Below are positions 7,267 to 20,248 of a stretch of 64,000 bases of DNA, piece by piece (within the stretch, counting starts at the first letter, position 1; each line of letters begins with the position of its first letter). Under the pieces are notes generated by a model, which was given only the letters and a program-made list of their open reading frames with translations, had not been told where the DNA came from and made no database searches. The position numbers and the translations under genes are program-made. Origin of the DNA: Duganella sp. BJB476 (lineage in GTDB: Bacteria; Pseudomonadota; Gammaproteobacteria; Burkholderiales; Burkholderiaceae_D); NCBI RefSeq assembly GCF_003416895.1, contig NZ_QVIO01000004.1:372001-436000 (forward strand). Direction: 5' to 3'.

Positions 7267-9183
7267 TTATATTTGTGCAAGGTTGCCGCCGCCAGGCTGT
7301 CGGCCCAGCCGCTGCTCCAGCAGCGCGAAGATGGCGTCCTTGGACAGCACGTACTGGTCCATCAGAACCTCCTTCAACTCGCTGATCGCGCCGCGGTAGT
7401 CGGCGATCGCCTGCAGCGTGTAGGTGTACAGCTCGTCGGCCTTGGCCTGCACCTGGTCGAGGTCGCGCTCCCGGTGCTTGAACTGGCTGTAGTCCAGCTT
7501 GGAACGCGAATACATCGACAGCTGGTTGACCATCATGTCCAGCATGGACGTGGCTTTCTGGATGTCGTTCTGGCTGCCGACCGAAATGCCGCGCGCGCCG
7601 TAGAACAGTTCTTCGGCGGCGACGCCGCCGTACAGCTGGATCACGTCGCGCTCCAGCTCCTCCAGCGTGCGCAGGGCGGCGTCGTCCGAGGCGGACAGCA
7701 CATAGCCCAGCGCGCCCAGCTTGGACACCGACTCGGTGCTGATCTTGAGCAGCGGCGAGCGCTCCTTGACCTGCGCCAGCGTCAAGCCCTGGCGCAGCCA
7801 CGGGTCGATCTGCATGAAGAAGTGGCCCAGCTCGTGCAACGCCACGCGTTCGCGCTGGCGCGTCTTTTCGGCGCTGGTGGCGCGGTCGGTCAGGCCGATG
7901 GTGGCGCGTTCGAAGGCGCGGAACATCAGTCCGGTGTCGATGGCCGCCTGTTCCTGGATGGCGATCATGCTGGCGCGGTCAACCACGGTCTGCAGCAGCG
8001 CCGGACTGAGATTGGCGGTGATCTCGGCCACCTGGTCGAGGTCGAGCCGCTCCCAGGCCACGCAGCCGTCGGCCTTGCGCGCCAGGAAGGCGCGCAGCAG
8101 TGCGGCCCGTTCGGCCTTGTTGGGCAGGCGGAAATTGATCTTGACCGAGAAGCGGCGCAGCATCGCTTCGTCCATCGCCGAGCCGGCGTCGTCGAAGTTG
8201 GAGGCGACCACCCAGATCACGCCCGCGCCCTGGTCGCTGCGCACGCCGTCGAGCAGACCCAGCAGCGTGTTGGCGGTGTCGTCCTCCCATTTCTTGTCGC
8301 CGCGTCCGCGCGGCATGAACAAGCCCTGGGCTTCGTCGAGGAATATGATACAGCTGCCGCGCGCGCAAGCCTTGCGATGTAAAGTATGCAAGGCCTTGGC
8401 GCCGCCGCCGATGTAGCCGGACTCCAGCGCCGAAGCCGAGGCCTGGATCAGCGGCACGTTCAGGCGCTTGGCCAGGTAGCCGGCCAGCTTGGTCTTGCCG
8501 GTGCCGGCCGGCCCGGTCAGCATGACATTGAAGGGCTTGTCGATATCGTGCTCGCGATATACCGCACGGTTGCGGATCATGTCTTCAAGGTGTAACACTT
8601 CCTGCTTAATATCCTCCATGCCGATCAGGTCGTCCATGCTGCCGCTCAGCTGGTCCGGGGTCAGCACGGCGGCCGCCACGCCGCTTCCGGGCAGGCCGTG
8701 GCGCAGCACGAACAGCACCAGGCCGAGCAGCAGCAGATCGACCGCGTGGCGCCCCAGCCAGCCGCCCGCGCGCGCCAGTTTGCTGTCGTCCTCATCCTGC
8801 AGCACCGCGCGGTGCGAGGCCAGGTAGTCGTCGCGCGCGATGGCATACGGGAGGTTGTGCCGCAGCAGCACTTCGCGCTCCAGGCTCAAGTGCGTGGTGG
8901 CCGGCACTTTGACCACATACAGCAGCGGATCGCCGCGCAGCTTGAACACATAGCGCGGCGCTTCCGACAGCGGCGCCGCCACCAGCAGGTATTCCAGCCG
9001 CTGGCGCTGGCCCGGCAGCGCGGTGATTTGCGCGATGTCCTGCGAGCGCAGCACCGGCTGCGGATCTTGCGGCACGTCGGCGCGCCAGCCGAACAGCATC
9101 GCCACGGCGGCGGCCAACAGGGCCAACCCCGCGCGCACATAGTTGTTGCGCAGGGCGGCTTGCATTTTGTACCAGGTATTCAT
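7267..9183 (-). CDS. divergent membrane-anchored FtsH-like AAA+ zinc protease
   Basis: The 638-residue protein has one N-terminal membrane segment (about 18-33), a short extracytoplasmic part and a second membrane segment (about 147-161). An AAA+ domain follows with Walker A GPAGTGKT (224-231) and Walker B CIIFLDEA (278-285), then a peptidase domain with HELGH (450-454). The downstream pattern YGGVAAEELF...GSQNDIQKAT supplies the third zinc ligand region typical of FtsH. Canonical FtsH has HEAGH, is about 640 residues and is highly conserved. This copy is clearly divergent, so it is more likely an additional FtsH-type paralogue than the housekeeping gene. Start at ATG 9183, where the membrane anchor begins. 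Confidence 0.8.
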   Translation of the reverse strand: MNTWYKMQAALRNNYVRAGLALLAAAVAMLFGWRADVPQDPQPVLRSQDIAQITALPGQRQRLEYLLVAAPLSEAPRYVFKLRGDPLLYVVKVPATTHLSLEREVLLRHNLPYAIARDDYLASHRAVLQDEDDSKLARAGGWLGRHAVDLLLLGLVLFVLRHGLPGSGVAAAVLTPDQLSGSMDDLIGMEDIKQEVLHLEDMIRNRAVYREHDIDKPFNVMLTGPAGTGKTKLAGYLAKRLNVPLIQASASALESGYIGGGAKALHTLHRKACARGSCIIFLDEAQGLFMPRGRGDKKWEDDTANTLLGLLDGVRSDQGAGVIWVVASNFDDAGSAMDEAMLRRFSVKINFRLPNKAERAALLRAFLARKADGCVAWERLDLDQVAEITANLSPALLQTVVDRASMIAIQEQAAIDTGLMFRAFERATIGLTDRATSAEKTRQRERVALHELGHFFMQIDPWLRQGLTLAQVKERSPLLKISTESVSKLGALGYVLSASDDAALRTLEELERDVIQLYGGVAAEELFYGARGISVGSQNDIQKATSMLDMMVNQLSMYSRSKLDYSQFKHRERDLDQVQAKADELYTYTLQAIADYRGAISELKEVLMDQYVLSKDAIFALLEQRLGRQPGGGNLAQI

Positions 9184-9548
9184 GAATGCTATCCAGGCTA
9201 AGGCTGTGCGGCTGATGTCGGGCTGGGGCGCGAGGATGGGGCGCAGCAGCCGAGGCTGCCATGGACGGCGCGCGAGGCGGGGCGCTGCCGTGTGTTGCCC
9301 CCAATATAGCGGGACTGTGGAGGTTTGTATCAACTCAGCTGAAAGAAAGGCGCCACTTGCAACAGCGTCGGCGCGGCCGCCGTTCATCGCGTTTTTTTAC
9401 GCTTGGCGCACGCCGATTTACCGCTCGTCGCATACGCCTGATCTTGCGCGAAGTCTTTGTTAATCTGCACCTGTCTACCGCTGATCCGAAAAATGCAGCG
9501 GTGGCTCCCCGGCAGTTTTAATGACTCAATAATCTTACGGAGCACACC
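9184..9548. other. 365-bp intergenic region between divergent genes
   Basis: No convincing gene is present. It must carry the promoters of the FtsH-like gene (minus) and the small exported protein (plus). An inverted repeat ACCGCTG...CAGCGGT (9477-9483 with 9496-9502) lies in the probable leader of the plus-strand gene. No clear -35/-10 pair could be assigned. Confidence 0.5.
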
Positions 9549-9932
9549 ATGAAAACCACACTCTTCGGCGTCGTCGCCGCTCTTGCCTTCGCCGCCATGC
9601 CAGCCGCCCATGCGGACGATACCAGCGTGCAGATCAAAGGCGGCCACAGCCGCTTTCATATGATGCAGGAAGACTTCGCCGACTACAAAAATTCGTATCA
9701 GTTGACCAACGGCCAGATCCTGAAATTCAGCCAGCGCCAGGCCCACTTCTACGCCCAGCTCGACAAGGGCGACCGGGTGGAAATCTTCCCGGTGGCTAAG
9801 GACCAGTTCGTCAGCAGCGCCGGCACCCGCTTTGAATTCACCGATCAGGCCGAGAGCGTCGGCGTGGCCAACTTCGGCCTCCTGCCGCTGGCCCAGGCCA
9901 CCGGCGACACCATCGTCATGGCCCGCCGTTAA
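9549..9932 (+). CDS. small exported protein, copy 1 of a tandem pair
   Basis: The 127-residue product has a typical signal peptide (MKTTLFGVVAALAFAAMPAAHA, cleavage after AHA) and a mature part of about 105 residues. The motif order is FHMMQEDFADY, SYQLTNGQILKFSQR, FYAQLDKGDRVEIFPV and a C-terminal TIVMARR. The next gene encodes a paralogue with the same order, so the two arose by tandem duplication. It is probably a periplasmic or surface protein with a beta-rich fold; no named family is recognised. A 6-bp inverted repeat (GCCCGG/CCGGGC, 9933-9956) follows its stop and could attenuate read-through to copy 2. Confidence 0.8.
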   Translation: MKTTLFGVVAALAFAAMPAAHADDTSVQIKGGHSRFHMMQEDFADYKNSYQLTNGQILKFSQRQAHFYAQLDKGDRVEIFPVAKDQFVSSAGTRFEFTDQAESVGVANFGLLPLAQATGDTIVMARR

Positions 9933-9992
9933 GCCCGGCAAGCTAGCATACCGGGCAAGCTGCCCATCCTAAAAATTGATTGGAGCAAGACC

Positions 9993-10400
9993 ATGAAAAC
10001 CACTCTGTTGAGCCTGGCTGTAGCCGCTGCTTTGTCCATCGCCGCCGTGGCTTCCGCCGCGCCGGCCTCCGCCTCCGCCGAGGTCGCCAGCGAAAGCGTG
10101 AAGATCAGCGCGGCGCGCTACCACATGGAGCCGCAGCAGTTCCTCGACTATCAGTCCTCCTACCAGCTCAGCAACGGCGAAACCATGCGCTTCACGCGCC
10201 AGGTCGGCCGTTTCTACACGGAGATCAAGGGCCAGGCACGGGTGGAAATCTTTGCGGTGGGTCCGGCGGAATTCATCACACGCAACGGTTCGCGCATGGT
10301 GTTCGATGACGCGGGCGACTCCCTCACCGTCAGCAACTACGAGCGCCTGCCGATGACGGCCCAGCTGCCGGCCAACACCATCGTCATGGCCAAGCGCTGA
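9993..10400 (+). CDS. small exported protein, copy 2 of a tandem pair
   Basis: The 135-residue product has a signal peptide ending near ASAAPASASA. Its mature sequence parallels the upstream gene: YHMEPQQFLDYQSSYQLSNGE, MRFTRQ, FYTEIKGQARVEIFAVG, and the C-terminal NTIVMAKR. It starts 60 bases after copy 1 and probably shares its transcript. Overall identity is moderate with the core positions kept, so the duplication is not recent. Function unknown; envelope location inferred from the signal peptide. It converges on the solute-binding protein gene with only 9 bases between stops. Confidence 0.8.
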   Translation: MKTTLLSLAVAAALSIAAVASAAPASASAEVASESVKISAARYHMEPQQFLDYQSSYQLSNGETMRFTRQVGRFYTEIKGQARVEIFAVGPAEFITRNGSRMVFDDAGDSLTVSNYERLPMTAQLPANTIVMAKR

Positions 10401-10409
10401 TGGCGGGGT

Positions 10410-11135
10410 TTATTTGGGCAGGGTCCAGTGTTCGTACTTCCGTTCCAGGCGCGTCATGGTGCCGTCGCGCCGCATCTCAGCCAGTGCCGCGTTGAGCTGG
10501 GCGACCAGTTCATCCGGCACTGAAGGGTTGCAGGCCAGATAGACCTTGACCCGGTTGAACACCAGCAGCGGCACCACCTTGTCCGCCCAGTCGTACTGGC
10601 TCGGTCCGGGGCTGCCATTGCGCATGCCAACGGCCCACAGGTCTATGCGTTTGAGCAGCACTTTCTGCGGATTGGCCAGGTCGTTGCTGACCGGCTCGAC
10701 ATGGAAGCCGCGGCTGCGCAGATACTCGTCGCGCGCATCGCCGATGTAGGTGCCGATGCGCAGATGGCGCGCATCCTCCAGCGTCTTCAGGGGAAACTCG
10801 TGGTCGGCGCGACCCCACAGCACCCATTCGGCCTCGTCGGTCGGTCCTATCCATTTGAACAGTTTTTCGCGCTCTTCGGTGCGCGAGGTCGAGTACACGC
10901 AGGTGCTTGGCTGCTGTCGCGCCATCACGAAGGCGCGTTTCCACGGCAACAGCTCGACGGTGTAGGTGGTGCCGGTACGGGCCATCATTTCGCGCACCTT
11001 TTCGGTCTCGCGACCGGTCACGCCTTCCTGGCCCTGCATGCTGGCGGGCGGCGAGTGCTCGGTCACCAGCGTCAGCGACGCGGCGCCGGCGCTGCTGGCT
11101 GCCGCGAGCAATAATGACAGGAAAATAAATCGCAT
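10410..11135 (-). CDS. family-3 extracellular solute-binding protein
   Basis: From ATG 11135 the protein has 241 residues with a signal peptide (MRFIFLSLLLAAASSAGA). It shows the two-lobed fold of the amino-acid binding (SBP_bac_3) family: LTLVTEHSPPAS, TYTVELLPWKRAFVMA, LRIGTYIGDARDEYL and a C-terminal LNAALAEMRRDGTMTRL. No permease or ATPase lies beside it. Such orphan periplasmic proteins in betaproteobacteria often belong to the PhnD/ABC-type sensory group and need not be transport components. Substrate cannot be told. Confidence 0.75.
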   Translation of the reverse strand: MRFIFLSLLLAAASSAGAASLTLVTEHSPPASMQGQEGVTGRETEKVREMMARTGTTYTVELLPWKRAFVMARQQPSTCVYSTSRTEEREKLFKWIGPTDEAEWVLWGRADHEFPLKTLEDARHLRIGTYIGDARDEYLRSRGFHVEPVSNDLANPQKVLLKRIDLWAVGMRNGSPGPSQYDWADKVVPLLVFNRVKVYLACNPSVPDELVAQLNAALAEMRRDGTMTRLERKYEHWTLPK

Positions 11136-11209
11136 AGGCTGGCCGCTTTCTTCGCCTAAGCATAGCAGCAATGCGCAGCGGGCGGCAACGCGCGCGCCCG
11201 CCGCTGCGC

Positions 11210-12934
11210 CTAGTCCGCGCGGCGGTACAGGCGGAAACGCTCGTCGCGGTCGGCCGGACGCCGGCCTTCCCACAGCAGGCGCCATTGCTGGTCGCGGTAG
11301 CGTGCCGGGATCTCGCGCTCGTCGCGCAGTTTGATGCTGTCTTGCAGCAGCAGCAGGTCGCAGCGGCCGCCTTCGACGCCGTCAAACGGCAGCTGGGCGT
11401 AGTAGGCGAACGACGCGCGCTGGGCCGGGCCGACATTGGTTTCGATGCAGCGCGCGCCCGGCGGCAGTTTCTCGGCGATCTGGTGCGCCACGCTGGCGTA
11501 GCTCTTGCTGTAGTTGACGTCCGGCAGGAACAAGGTCATCAGCAAAATCCAGATCAGGATCAGGCCGCCGGACGACAGCACCACGGCGCGCCACAGCACG
11601 GCCGGCTGGCGCGAGATGCGCCAATGCACCAGCGCGAACCAGCCGGCGGTGGCGGCCAGCGCCACCAGCAGCGCGATCCAGCCCAGTTCCGGGTGGAAGC
11701 CCGGCACCAGCTTGAGCGCGTTCTTGGCGGCCTTGGCCGGCCAGCCGGTCAGCTTGGCGATCCAGAACAGCCAGATCACGGCCGCGCACAGGGTCAGCGC
11801 CATCACCGAGAACCAGTCGATGGCGTTGATGGCGCCGCGTTTCATGGTCAGCAGGCCGAACGCGGCCATGATGGCCAGCGGCGGCAGCAGCACCAGCAGT
11901 TGTCCCTGCTCGGGCTGGCCGTTGAACAAGGTCAGCAGCATGCCCATGGTGACGAAGGCCAGCGGCACCACGATGTGCAGCGCGCGGCGCTGGCGGCGCC
12001 AGGCCCACACGGCCCAGCCGGCGAACGGCCACGCCGGCCAGAAGAACCAGACGCCGACGCGCAGGAAGAATTTCAGCGACAGCGCGCTCGGCAGGTCGAA
12101 CAGGTTGAGGTTCCAGGCCAGCCAGGCGTTCAGCGGCAGCTGGTGGTAGGGTTGCAGCAGTTGCGCCGGCAGCAGCCACAGCGCGGCCACGGCGCCGCCG
12201 ACGGCGATGGTGGCGCCCAGGTCGCGCATCGCGCGGATGGCGGGCTGGTCGAGGAAGCGGGTGCAGGCGAACAGGGCCAGCATGAGGAACACCGGCGTGA
12301 CCCAGCCGCGCGTCAAGGTCAGCAGGCCGACCGCCAGGCCGCTGAGGGCGGCGTTGCGCAGCGACGGCCCTTCCACGTAGCGCACGGTGCGGTACAGCAG
12401 CAGCGCCACCAGCGACACTTGCAGCGCCTCCGAGGTGGTCTCGTGGCTGTGCAGCAGCAGGCCCAGGCAGCCGAGGTAGAGCAGCACGGCGGCGTCGGCC
12501 AGGGTGCGGCCGAAGTCGTCCGGTTCGGGCTGGCCGCCGAAGGCCAGGCGCAGCGGTTGCGCATCCTGCCGGCGCCCCAGATTAAAGGTGGCGTACCACA
12601 GCGACAGCACGCCCAGCAGGAAGACGCCGACGGTGCCGACGCGCGCTCCCAGCACGTCGCCCAGCAGCCAGCCGAACAGCTTGATGCCGAGCGCGCCCAG
12701 CCAGAACGCCAGCGGGCCTTCGTCCGGCATCGACAGGCCGGCGATGTTGGGCCACAGCCAGTCCTGCCAGGTGCCGTGCGCCATGGTCCACATGATGCCG
12801 AAGCTGGCGGCGTCGTCGTTCTTCCACGGATCGCGGCCGATCAGGCCAGGCAGGATGTACAGCAGGCCCAGGGCGAACAGCGCCCAGCGCGGCAGTGCCA
12901 GGGTAGCGGCGGCGGGAAGACGGACAGGCTTCAT
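11210..12934 (-). CDS. GT39/ArnT-like membrane glycosyltransferase
   Basis: The 574-residue protein has about ten to twelve hydrophobic segments. Its N-terminal loop GRDPWKNDDAASFGIMWTM, with acidic residues after the first membrane span, is typical of GT-C enzymes that use a lipid-linked sugar donor (dolichyl/undecaprenyl-phosphate sugar transferases such as ArnT). A C-terminal periplasmic domain of about 120 residues follows the last span. The acceptor may be lipid A, a protein or a glycan; nothing nearby identifies it. It stands alone, with a strong terminator of rpmE2 located upstream of its start. Confidence 0.8.
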   Translation of the reverse strand: MKPVRLPAAATLALPRWALFALGLLYILPGLIGRDPWKNDDAASFGIMWTMAHGTWQDWLWPNIAGLSMPDEGPLAFWLGALGIKLFGWLLGDVLGARVGTVGVFLLGVLSLWYATFNLGRRQDAQPLRLAFGGQPEPDDFGRTLADAAVLLYLGCLGLLLHSHETTSEALQVSLVALLLYRTVRYVEGPSLRNAALSGLAVGLLTLTRGWVTPVFLMLALFACTRFLDQPAIRAMRDLGATIAVGGAVAALWLLPAQLLQPYHQLPLNAWLAWNLNLFDLPSALSLKFFLRVGVWFFWPAWPFAGWAVWAWRRQRRALHIVVPLAFVTMGMLLTLFNGQPEQGQLLVLLPPLAIMAAFGLLTMKRGAINAIDWFSVMALTLCAAVIWLFWIAKLTGWPAKAAKNALKLVPGFHPELGWIALLVALAATAGWFALVHWRISRQPAVLWRAVVLSSGGLILIWILLMTLFLPDVNYSKSYASVAHQIAEKLPPGARCIETNVGPAQRASFAYYAQLPFDGVEGGRCDLLLLQDSIKLRDEREIPARYRDQQWRLLWEGRRPADRDERFRLYRRAD

Positions 12935-12991
12935 CGATCGGTGTGCAAGTGAGAGGTGAACGGGAGTATGAAGGAAAACGGGACAAGAAAC

Positions 12992-13019
12992 AAAAAAAGC
13001 AGCCAGAGGCTGCTTTTTT
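12992..13019. terminator. strong hairpin terminator between rpmE2 and the GT39 gene
   Basis: AGCAGCC (12998-13004), loop AGA, and GGCTGCT (13008-13014) are flanked by A7 and T6. On the minus strand it terminates rpmE2, 18 bases after its stop codon. The symmetric A/T tracts could also work in the plus direction. Confidence 0.85.
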
Positions 13020-13036
13020 GTTCATCGCGGCGAAAA

Positions 13037-13306
13037 TCAGCCTTGTGCGACTTGGGTCTTCGAGCCAACTGCGCCGAATTTCTGGCGGAATTTCTCAACG
13101 CGGCCAGCGGTGTCGACGATTTTGTGCTTGCCGGTGTAGAACGGGTGCGATTCAGCCGATACCTCGATCTTGATCAGCGGGTATTCTTTACCGTTGTGCT
13201 CGATCTTTTCGCGGGTCTGGATGGTCGAACGGGTGACGAATTTGAAGTCGCACGACAGATCGTGGAACACAACTTCGCGGTATTCTGGATGGATTTCTGG
13301 TTTCAT
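13037..13306 (-). CDS. rpmE2: 50S ribosomal protein L31 type B
   Basis: The 89-residue protein starts MKPEIHPEYREVVFHD and contains SAESHPFYTGKHKIVDTAGRVEKFRQKFG, a clear L31 match. It lacks the CxxC zinc-binding cysteines of the zinc-containing form, so it is the zinc-independent type B (L31p2/YkgM-like). In E. coli this form is the paralogue made when zinc is scarce; here it may be the only L31, since many betaproteobacteria carry type B as housekeeping. Its promoter overlaps the rho terminator and its leader is about 100 bases. Confidence 0.95.
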   Translation of the reverse strand: MKPEIHPEYREVVFHDLSCDFKFVTRSTIQTREKIEHNGKEYPLIKIEVSAESHPFYTGKHKIVDTAGRVEKFRQKFGAVGSKTQVAQG

Positions 13307-13414
13307 TTTGAAGCCTTCGGTTAGTTAGGTAGCCAAACAGCACTTCGTCGGTCGGTCCAGCTTCTTGACCCGATTGCCGCTCACTTGCCAGAGTTAAAGT
13401 TAATGCGATCGGCG

Positions 13415-13443
13415 ATTATACCGGGGTAAACGCAAACAGGCAA
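13415..13443 (-). promoter_or_regulatory. promoter of rpmE2
   Basis: On the minus strand TTGCCT (13438-13443), a 17-base spacer and a perfect TATAAT (13415-13420) precede rpmE2. The -35 box lies inside the right arm of the rho terminator hairpin, so the two signals share DNA. Confidence 0.7.
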
Positions 13444-13460
13444 CCGCTTGGGTTGCCTGT
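13436..13460 (-). terminator. hairpin terminator of rho
   Basis: ACAGGCAACC (13436-13445) and GGTTGCCTGT (13451-13460) form a perfect 10-bp stem with a 5-base loop, 24 bases beyond the rho stop. The following T-tract (TTTGCGTTT) is interrupted, so termination may be partial. Confidence 0.7.
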
Positions 13461-13484
13461 CTGTCATGATTGCATTACGGGGAA

Positions 13485-14747
13485 TTAACCGCCGCGACGC
13501 ATCATGTCGAAGAACTCACCGTTGTTTTTAGTGGCCTTCATTTTGTCGAGGATGAACTCCATCGCTTCGATCTCGTCCATCGAGTACAGCAGCTTGCGCA
13601 GGATCCAGATCTTCTGCAGCTGGTCCGGCTTGATCAGCAGTTCTTCGCGGCGGGTGCCCGATTTGTTCAGGTTGATCGCCGGGTAGACGCGCTTCTCGGC
13701 CAGGCGGCGCTCCAGGTGCACCTCCATATTGCCGGTACCCTTGAATTCTTCGTAGATCACGTCATCCATGCGCGAACCGGTTTCGATCAGCGCGGTGGCG
13801 ATGATGGTCAGCGAGCCGCCTTCTTCGATGTTACGGGCGGCGCCGAAGAAGCGCTTAGGACGTTGCAGCGCGTTGGCGTCGACACCACCGGTCAGCACCT
13901 TGCCGGAGGCAGGGATCACGGTGTTGTAGGCGCGCGCCAGACGGGTGATCGAATCCAGCAGGATGATCACGTCCTTCTTCATTTCGACCAGGCGCTTGGC
14001 TTTTTCCAGCACCATCTCGGCGACCTGCACGTGGCGGGTGGCCGGTTCGTCGAAGGTCGAGGCGACCACTTCGCCGCGCACCGAGCGCTGCATCTCGGTC
14101 ACTTCTTCCGGACGTTCGTCGATCAGCAGCACGATCAGCGTGCAGTCAGGATGGTTGGCGGTGATCGCATGCGCGATGTGCTGCAGGATCACCGACTTGC
14201 CCGATTTCGGCGAGGCCACCAGCAGGCCGCGCTGGCCCTTGCCGATCGGCGCGATCAGGTCGATGATGCGGCCGGTGATGTTCTCGGTGCCGTTGATGTC
14301 ACGTTCCAGGCGCAGCGGCTCGTTCGGGTGCAGCGGCGTCAGGTTCTCAAACAATATGCGGTGCTTCGAGGCTTCCGGCGATTCGCCGTTGACCTTGTCG
14401 ACCTTGACCAGCGCGAAGTAGCGCTCGCCATCTTTAGGGGTACGCACCTCGCCCTCGATCGAATCGCCGGTGTGCAGGTTGAAGCGGCGGATCTGCGATG
14501 GGGAAATGTAGATGTCGTCGGTGGACGCCATGTAGCTGGCGTCGGGCGAGCGAAGGAAGCCGAAGCCGTCCGGCAGCACTTCCAGGGCGCCGTCGCCGAA
14601 GATCTGTTCACCGGATTTCGCGCGCTTTTTCAGGATCGCAAACATCAGTTCCTGTTTGCGCAGACGCGCCGCGTTGTCGATATCAAGACCGATGGCCATC
14701 TCCAGCAATGCCGAGACGTGTAGGGCCTTTAATTCAGATAGATGCAT
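13485..14747 (-). CDS. rho: transcription termination factor Rho
   Basis: The 420-residue length equals that of E. coli Rho. It has the N-terminal helix bundle (MHLSELKALHVSALLEMA), the RNA-binding OB fold with DGFGFLR (about 60-66), Walker A ASPKSGKS (about 178-185; E. coli has PPKAGKT) and Walker B VIILLDSITRLAR. It also has the Q-loop/R-loop region and the C-terminal DDVIYEEFKGTGNMEVHLER. It is the hexameric RNA-dependent ATPase that ends transcription. It follows trxA on the same strand, a conserved order, with a hairpin between them and its own terminator after the stop. Confidence 0.98.
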   Translation of the reverse strand: MHLSELKALHVSALLEMAIGLDIDNAARLRKQELMFAILKKRAKSGEQIFGDGALEVLPDGFGFLRSPDASYMASTDDIYISPSQIRRFNLHTGDSIEGEVRTPKDGERYFALVKVDKVNGESPEASKHRILFENLTPLHPNEPLRLERDINGTENITGRIIDLIAPIGKGQRGLLVASPKSGKSVILQHIAHAITANHPDCTLIVLLIDERPEEVTEMQRSVRGEVVASTFDEPATRHVQVAEMVLEKAKRLVEMKKDVIILLDSITRLARAYNTVIPASGKVLTGGVDANALQRPKRFFGAARNIEEGGSLTIIATALIETGSRMDDVIYEEFKGTGNMEVHLERRLAEKRVYPAINLNKSGTRREELLIKPDQLQKIWILRKLLYSMDEIEAMEFILDKMKATKNNGEFFDMMRRGG

Positions 14748-14818
14748 ATGTGTTGAGTGTCCCGTGACGGGAAAGTAAAGGTAGGGGAGGGAACTGCGTG
14801 GTTGTCTCTAAGTTATTA

Positions 14819-14844
14819 AACGGCGTCGCGGGCGCGGCGCCGTT
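14819..14844 (-). terminator. hairpin between trxA and rho
   Basis: AACGGCGTCGC (14819-14829) pairs with GCGGCGCCGTT (14834-14844) with one G-T wobble and a GGGC loop. On the minus strand it lies 25 bases after the trxA stop and is followed by TTTAATAA. It is probably a partial terminator separating trxA from rho. Confidence 0.7.
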
Positions 14845-14868
14845 TTTTGCAGCGTAATACTATCTTAC

Positions 14869-15195
14869 TTAGATATTGCTGTCGATGAAAGAGGTCAGCT
14901 GGCCTTTTGCCATTGCGCCAACCTTTTGAGCGGCGGCGACGCCGTTCTTGAACAGGATCAGGGTCGGGATGCCGCGGATGCCGAACTTGGCAGGCACTGC
15001 CTGGTTGGCGTCGACGTCCATCTTGGCTATCAGGATCTTGCCGTCGTATTCCTTGGCCACTTCTTCCAGGATCGGGGCGATGCTCTTGCAAGGACCGCAC
15101 CACTCGGCCCAGAAGTCGACCAGCACTGGGCGGTCGGATTTCAGGACGTCGGCGTCAAAAGAAGTATCGGTGATGTGTTTGATATTTTCGCTCAT
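14869..15195 (-). CDS. trxA: thioredoxin
   Basis: The 108-residue protein has the redox site WCGPC (residues 32-36) within FWAEWCGPCK, plus the cis-proline segment GIPTLILFKNG. Length and sequence are those of thioredoxin 1. It is a cytoplasmic disulfide reductase that keeps ribonucleotide reductase, PAPS reductase and peroxiredoxins reduced. It precedes rho, as in many proteobacteria. An AT-rich stretch upstream (15196-15414) should carry its promoter; CATAAT is visible on the minus strand but no good -35 is placed. Confidence 0.97.
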   Translation of the reverse strand: MSENIKHITDTSFDADVLKSDRPVLVDFWAEWCGPCKSIAPILEEVAKEYDGKILIAKMDVDANQAVPAKFGIRGIPTLILFKNGVAAAQKVGAMAKGQLTSFIDSNI

Positions 15196-15414
15196 ATATT
15201 CCTCTATCGAGGTCTGTTGGGGTCAATAACGCCTGGGGATTATGCCATGTTGTCTGCAATCGCCTTCAACGTTGCCGGTTACAGGCAGCAGATGGTGGCC
15301 AATTGCGCGAATTCAATGTCTTGGAAGGGATGGCAACAAGGTCGGCAGGCGGGGATGGCGTAAATAATAACCCATTTTTTAGAAATGTGCGGCAGATTGT
15401 AGAAACCATCTAAA

Positions 15415-15831
15415 CTATTTGCCATTGTTGTCAAGTACCGGGCCGGGCTGGGCCTGGCAGCGCGTGGCGGCGCGGGCCATCAGCGCGGCCAGCGTGTCGA
15501 CCGCCAGCGGCTTGGCGCAGGCGTCCAGGATGGCCAGTCCCTGCGCCTCGGCCAGGCGGGCGGCGGTCTTCAGCACGGCGCCGTCCACGCCCGACAACAG
15601 CACCACGCAGCCGCGGTATTGCTGCGCCGCGGCCAGGCGCAGGAAGTCGATGCCGTCCATCACCGGCATGCTCAAGTCGCAAATCAACAACTCCGGCGGG
15701 CGCAGGCGCAGCTCCACCAGCGCGCGGCGGCCGTCGGTCTCGGGCAGCACCTCGTGCGGCCCCAGGCCGGCGATCATGTCGGCCAGCACGTCCAGCATGA
15801 ACTTGTCGTCATCCAGCAGCAATACCCGCAT
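15415..15831 (-). CDS. single-domain response regulator
   Basis: The 138-residue protein is a stand-alone receiver: acidic cluster DDD (7-9), phospho-acceptor D52 (LLICDLSMP), Ser/Thr switch region VVLLSGVD, and the conserved Lys in CAKPL. There is no output domain. It begins 15 bases after the hybrid kinase stop on the same strand, so they form one operon. It probably receives phosphate from the kinase Hpt domain and acts by protein-protein contact. Confidence 0.9.
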   Translation of the reverse strand: MRVLLLDDDKFMLDVLADMIAGLGPHEVLPETDGRRALVELRLRPPELLICDLSMPVMDGIDFLRLAAAQQYRGCVVLLSGVDGAVLKTAARLAEAQGLAILDACAKPLAVDTLAALMARAATRCQAQPGPVLDNNGK

Positions 15832-15846
15832 GATGTCTTGCCCTAC

Positions 15847-20157
<4,311 letters not shown>

Positions 20158-20248
20158 TGCTGGTATTTATGCTATGGCCGGGCAACTATAGCATCGAAGG
20201 TTGGGCTTTAGTCGACTAAGTTGTAAAGGACGTATTGTCGATGCGCTC

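Noticed and set aside
7123..8382. A 419-codon plus-strand frame across the tRNA and the FtsH-like gene.
   Set aside because: It runs through a tRNA gene and is the reverse shadow of a well-supported AAA protease.
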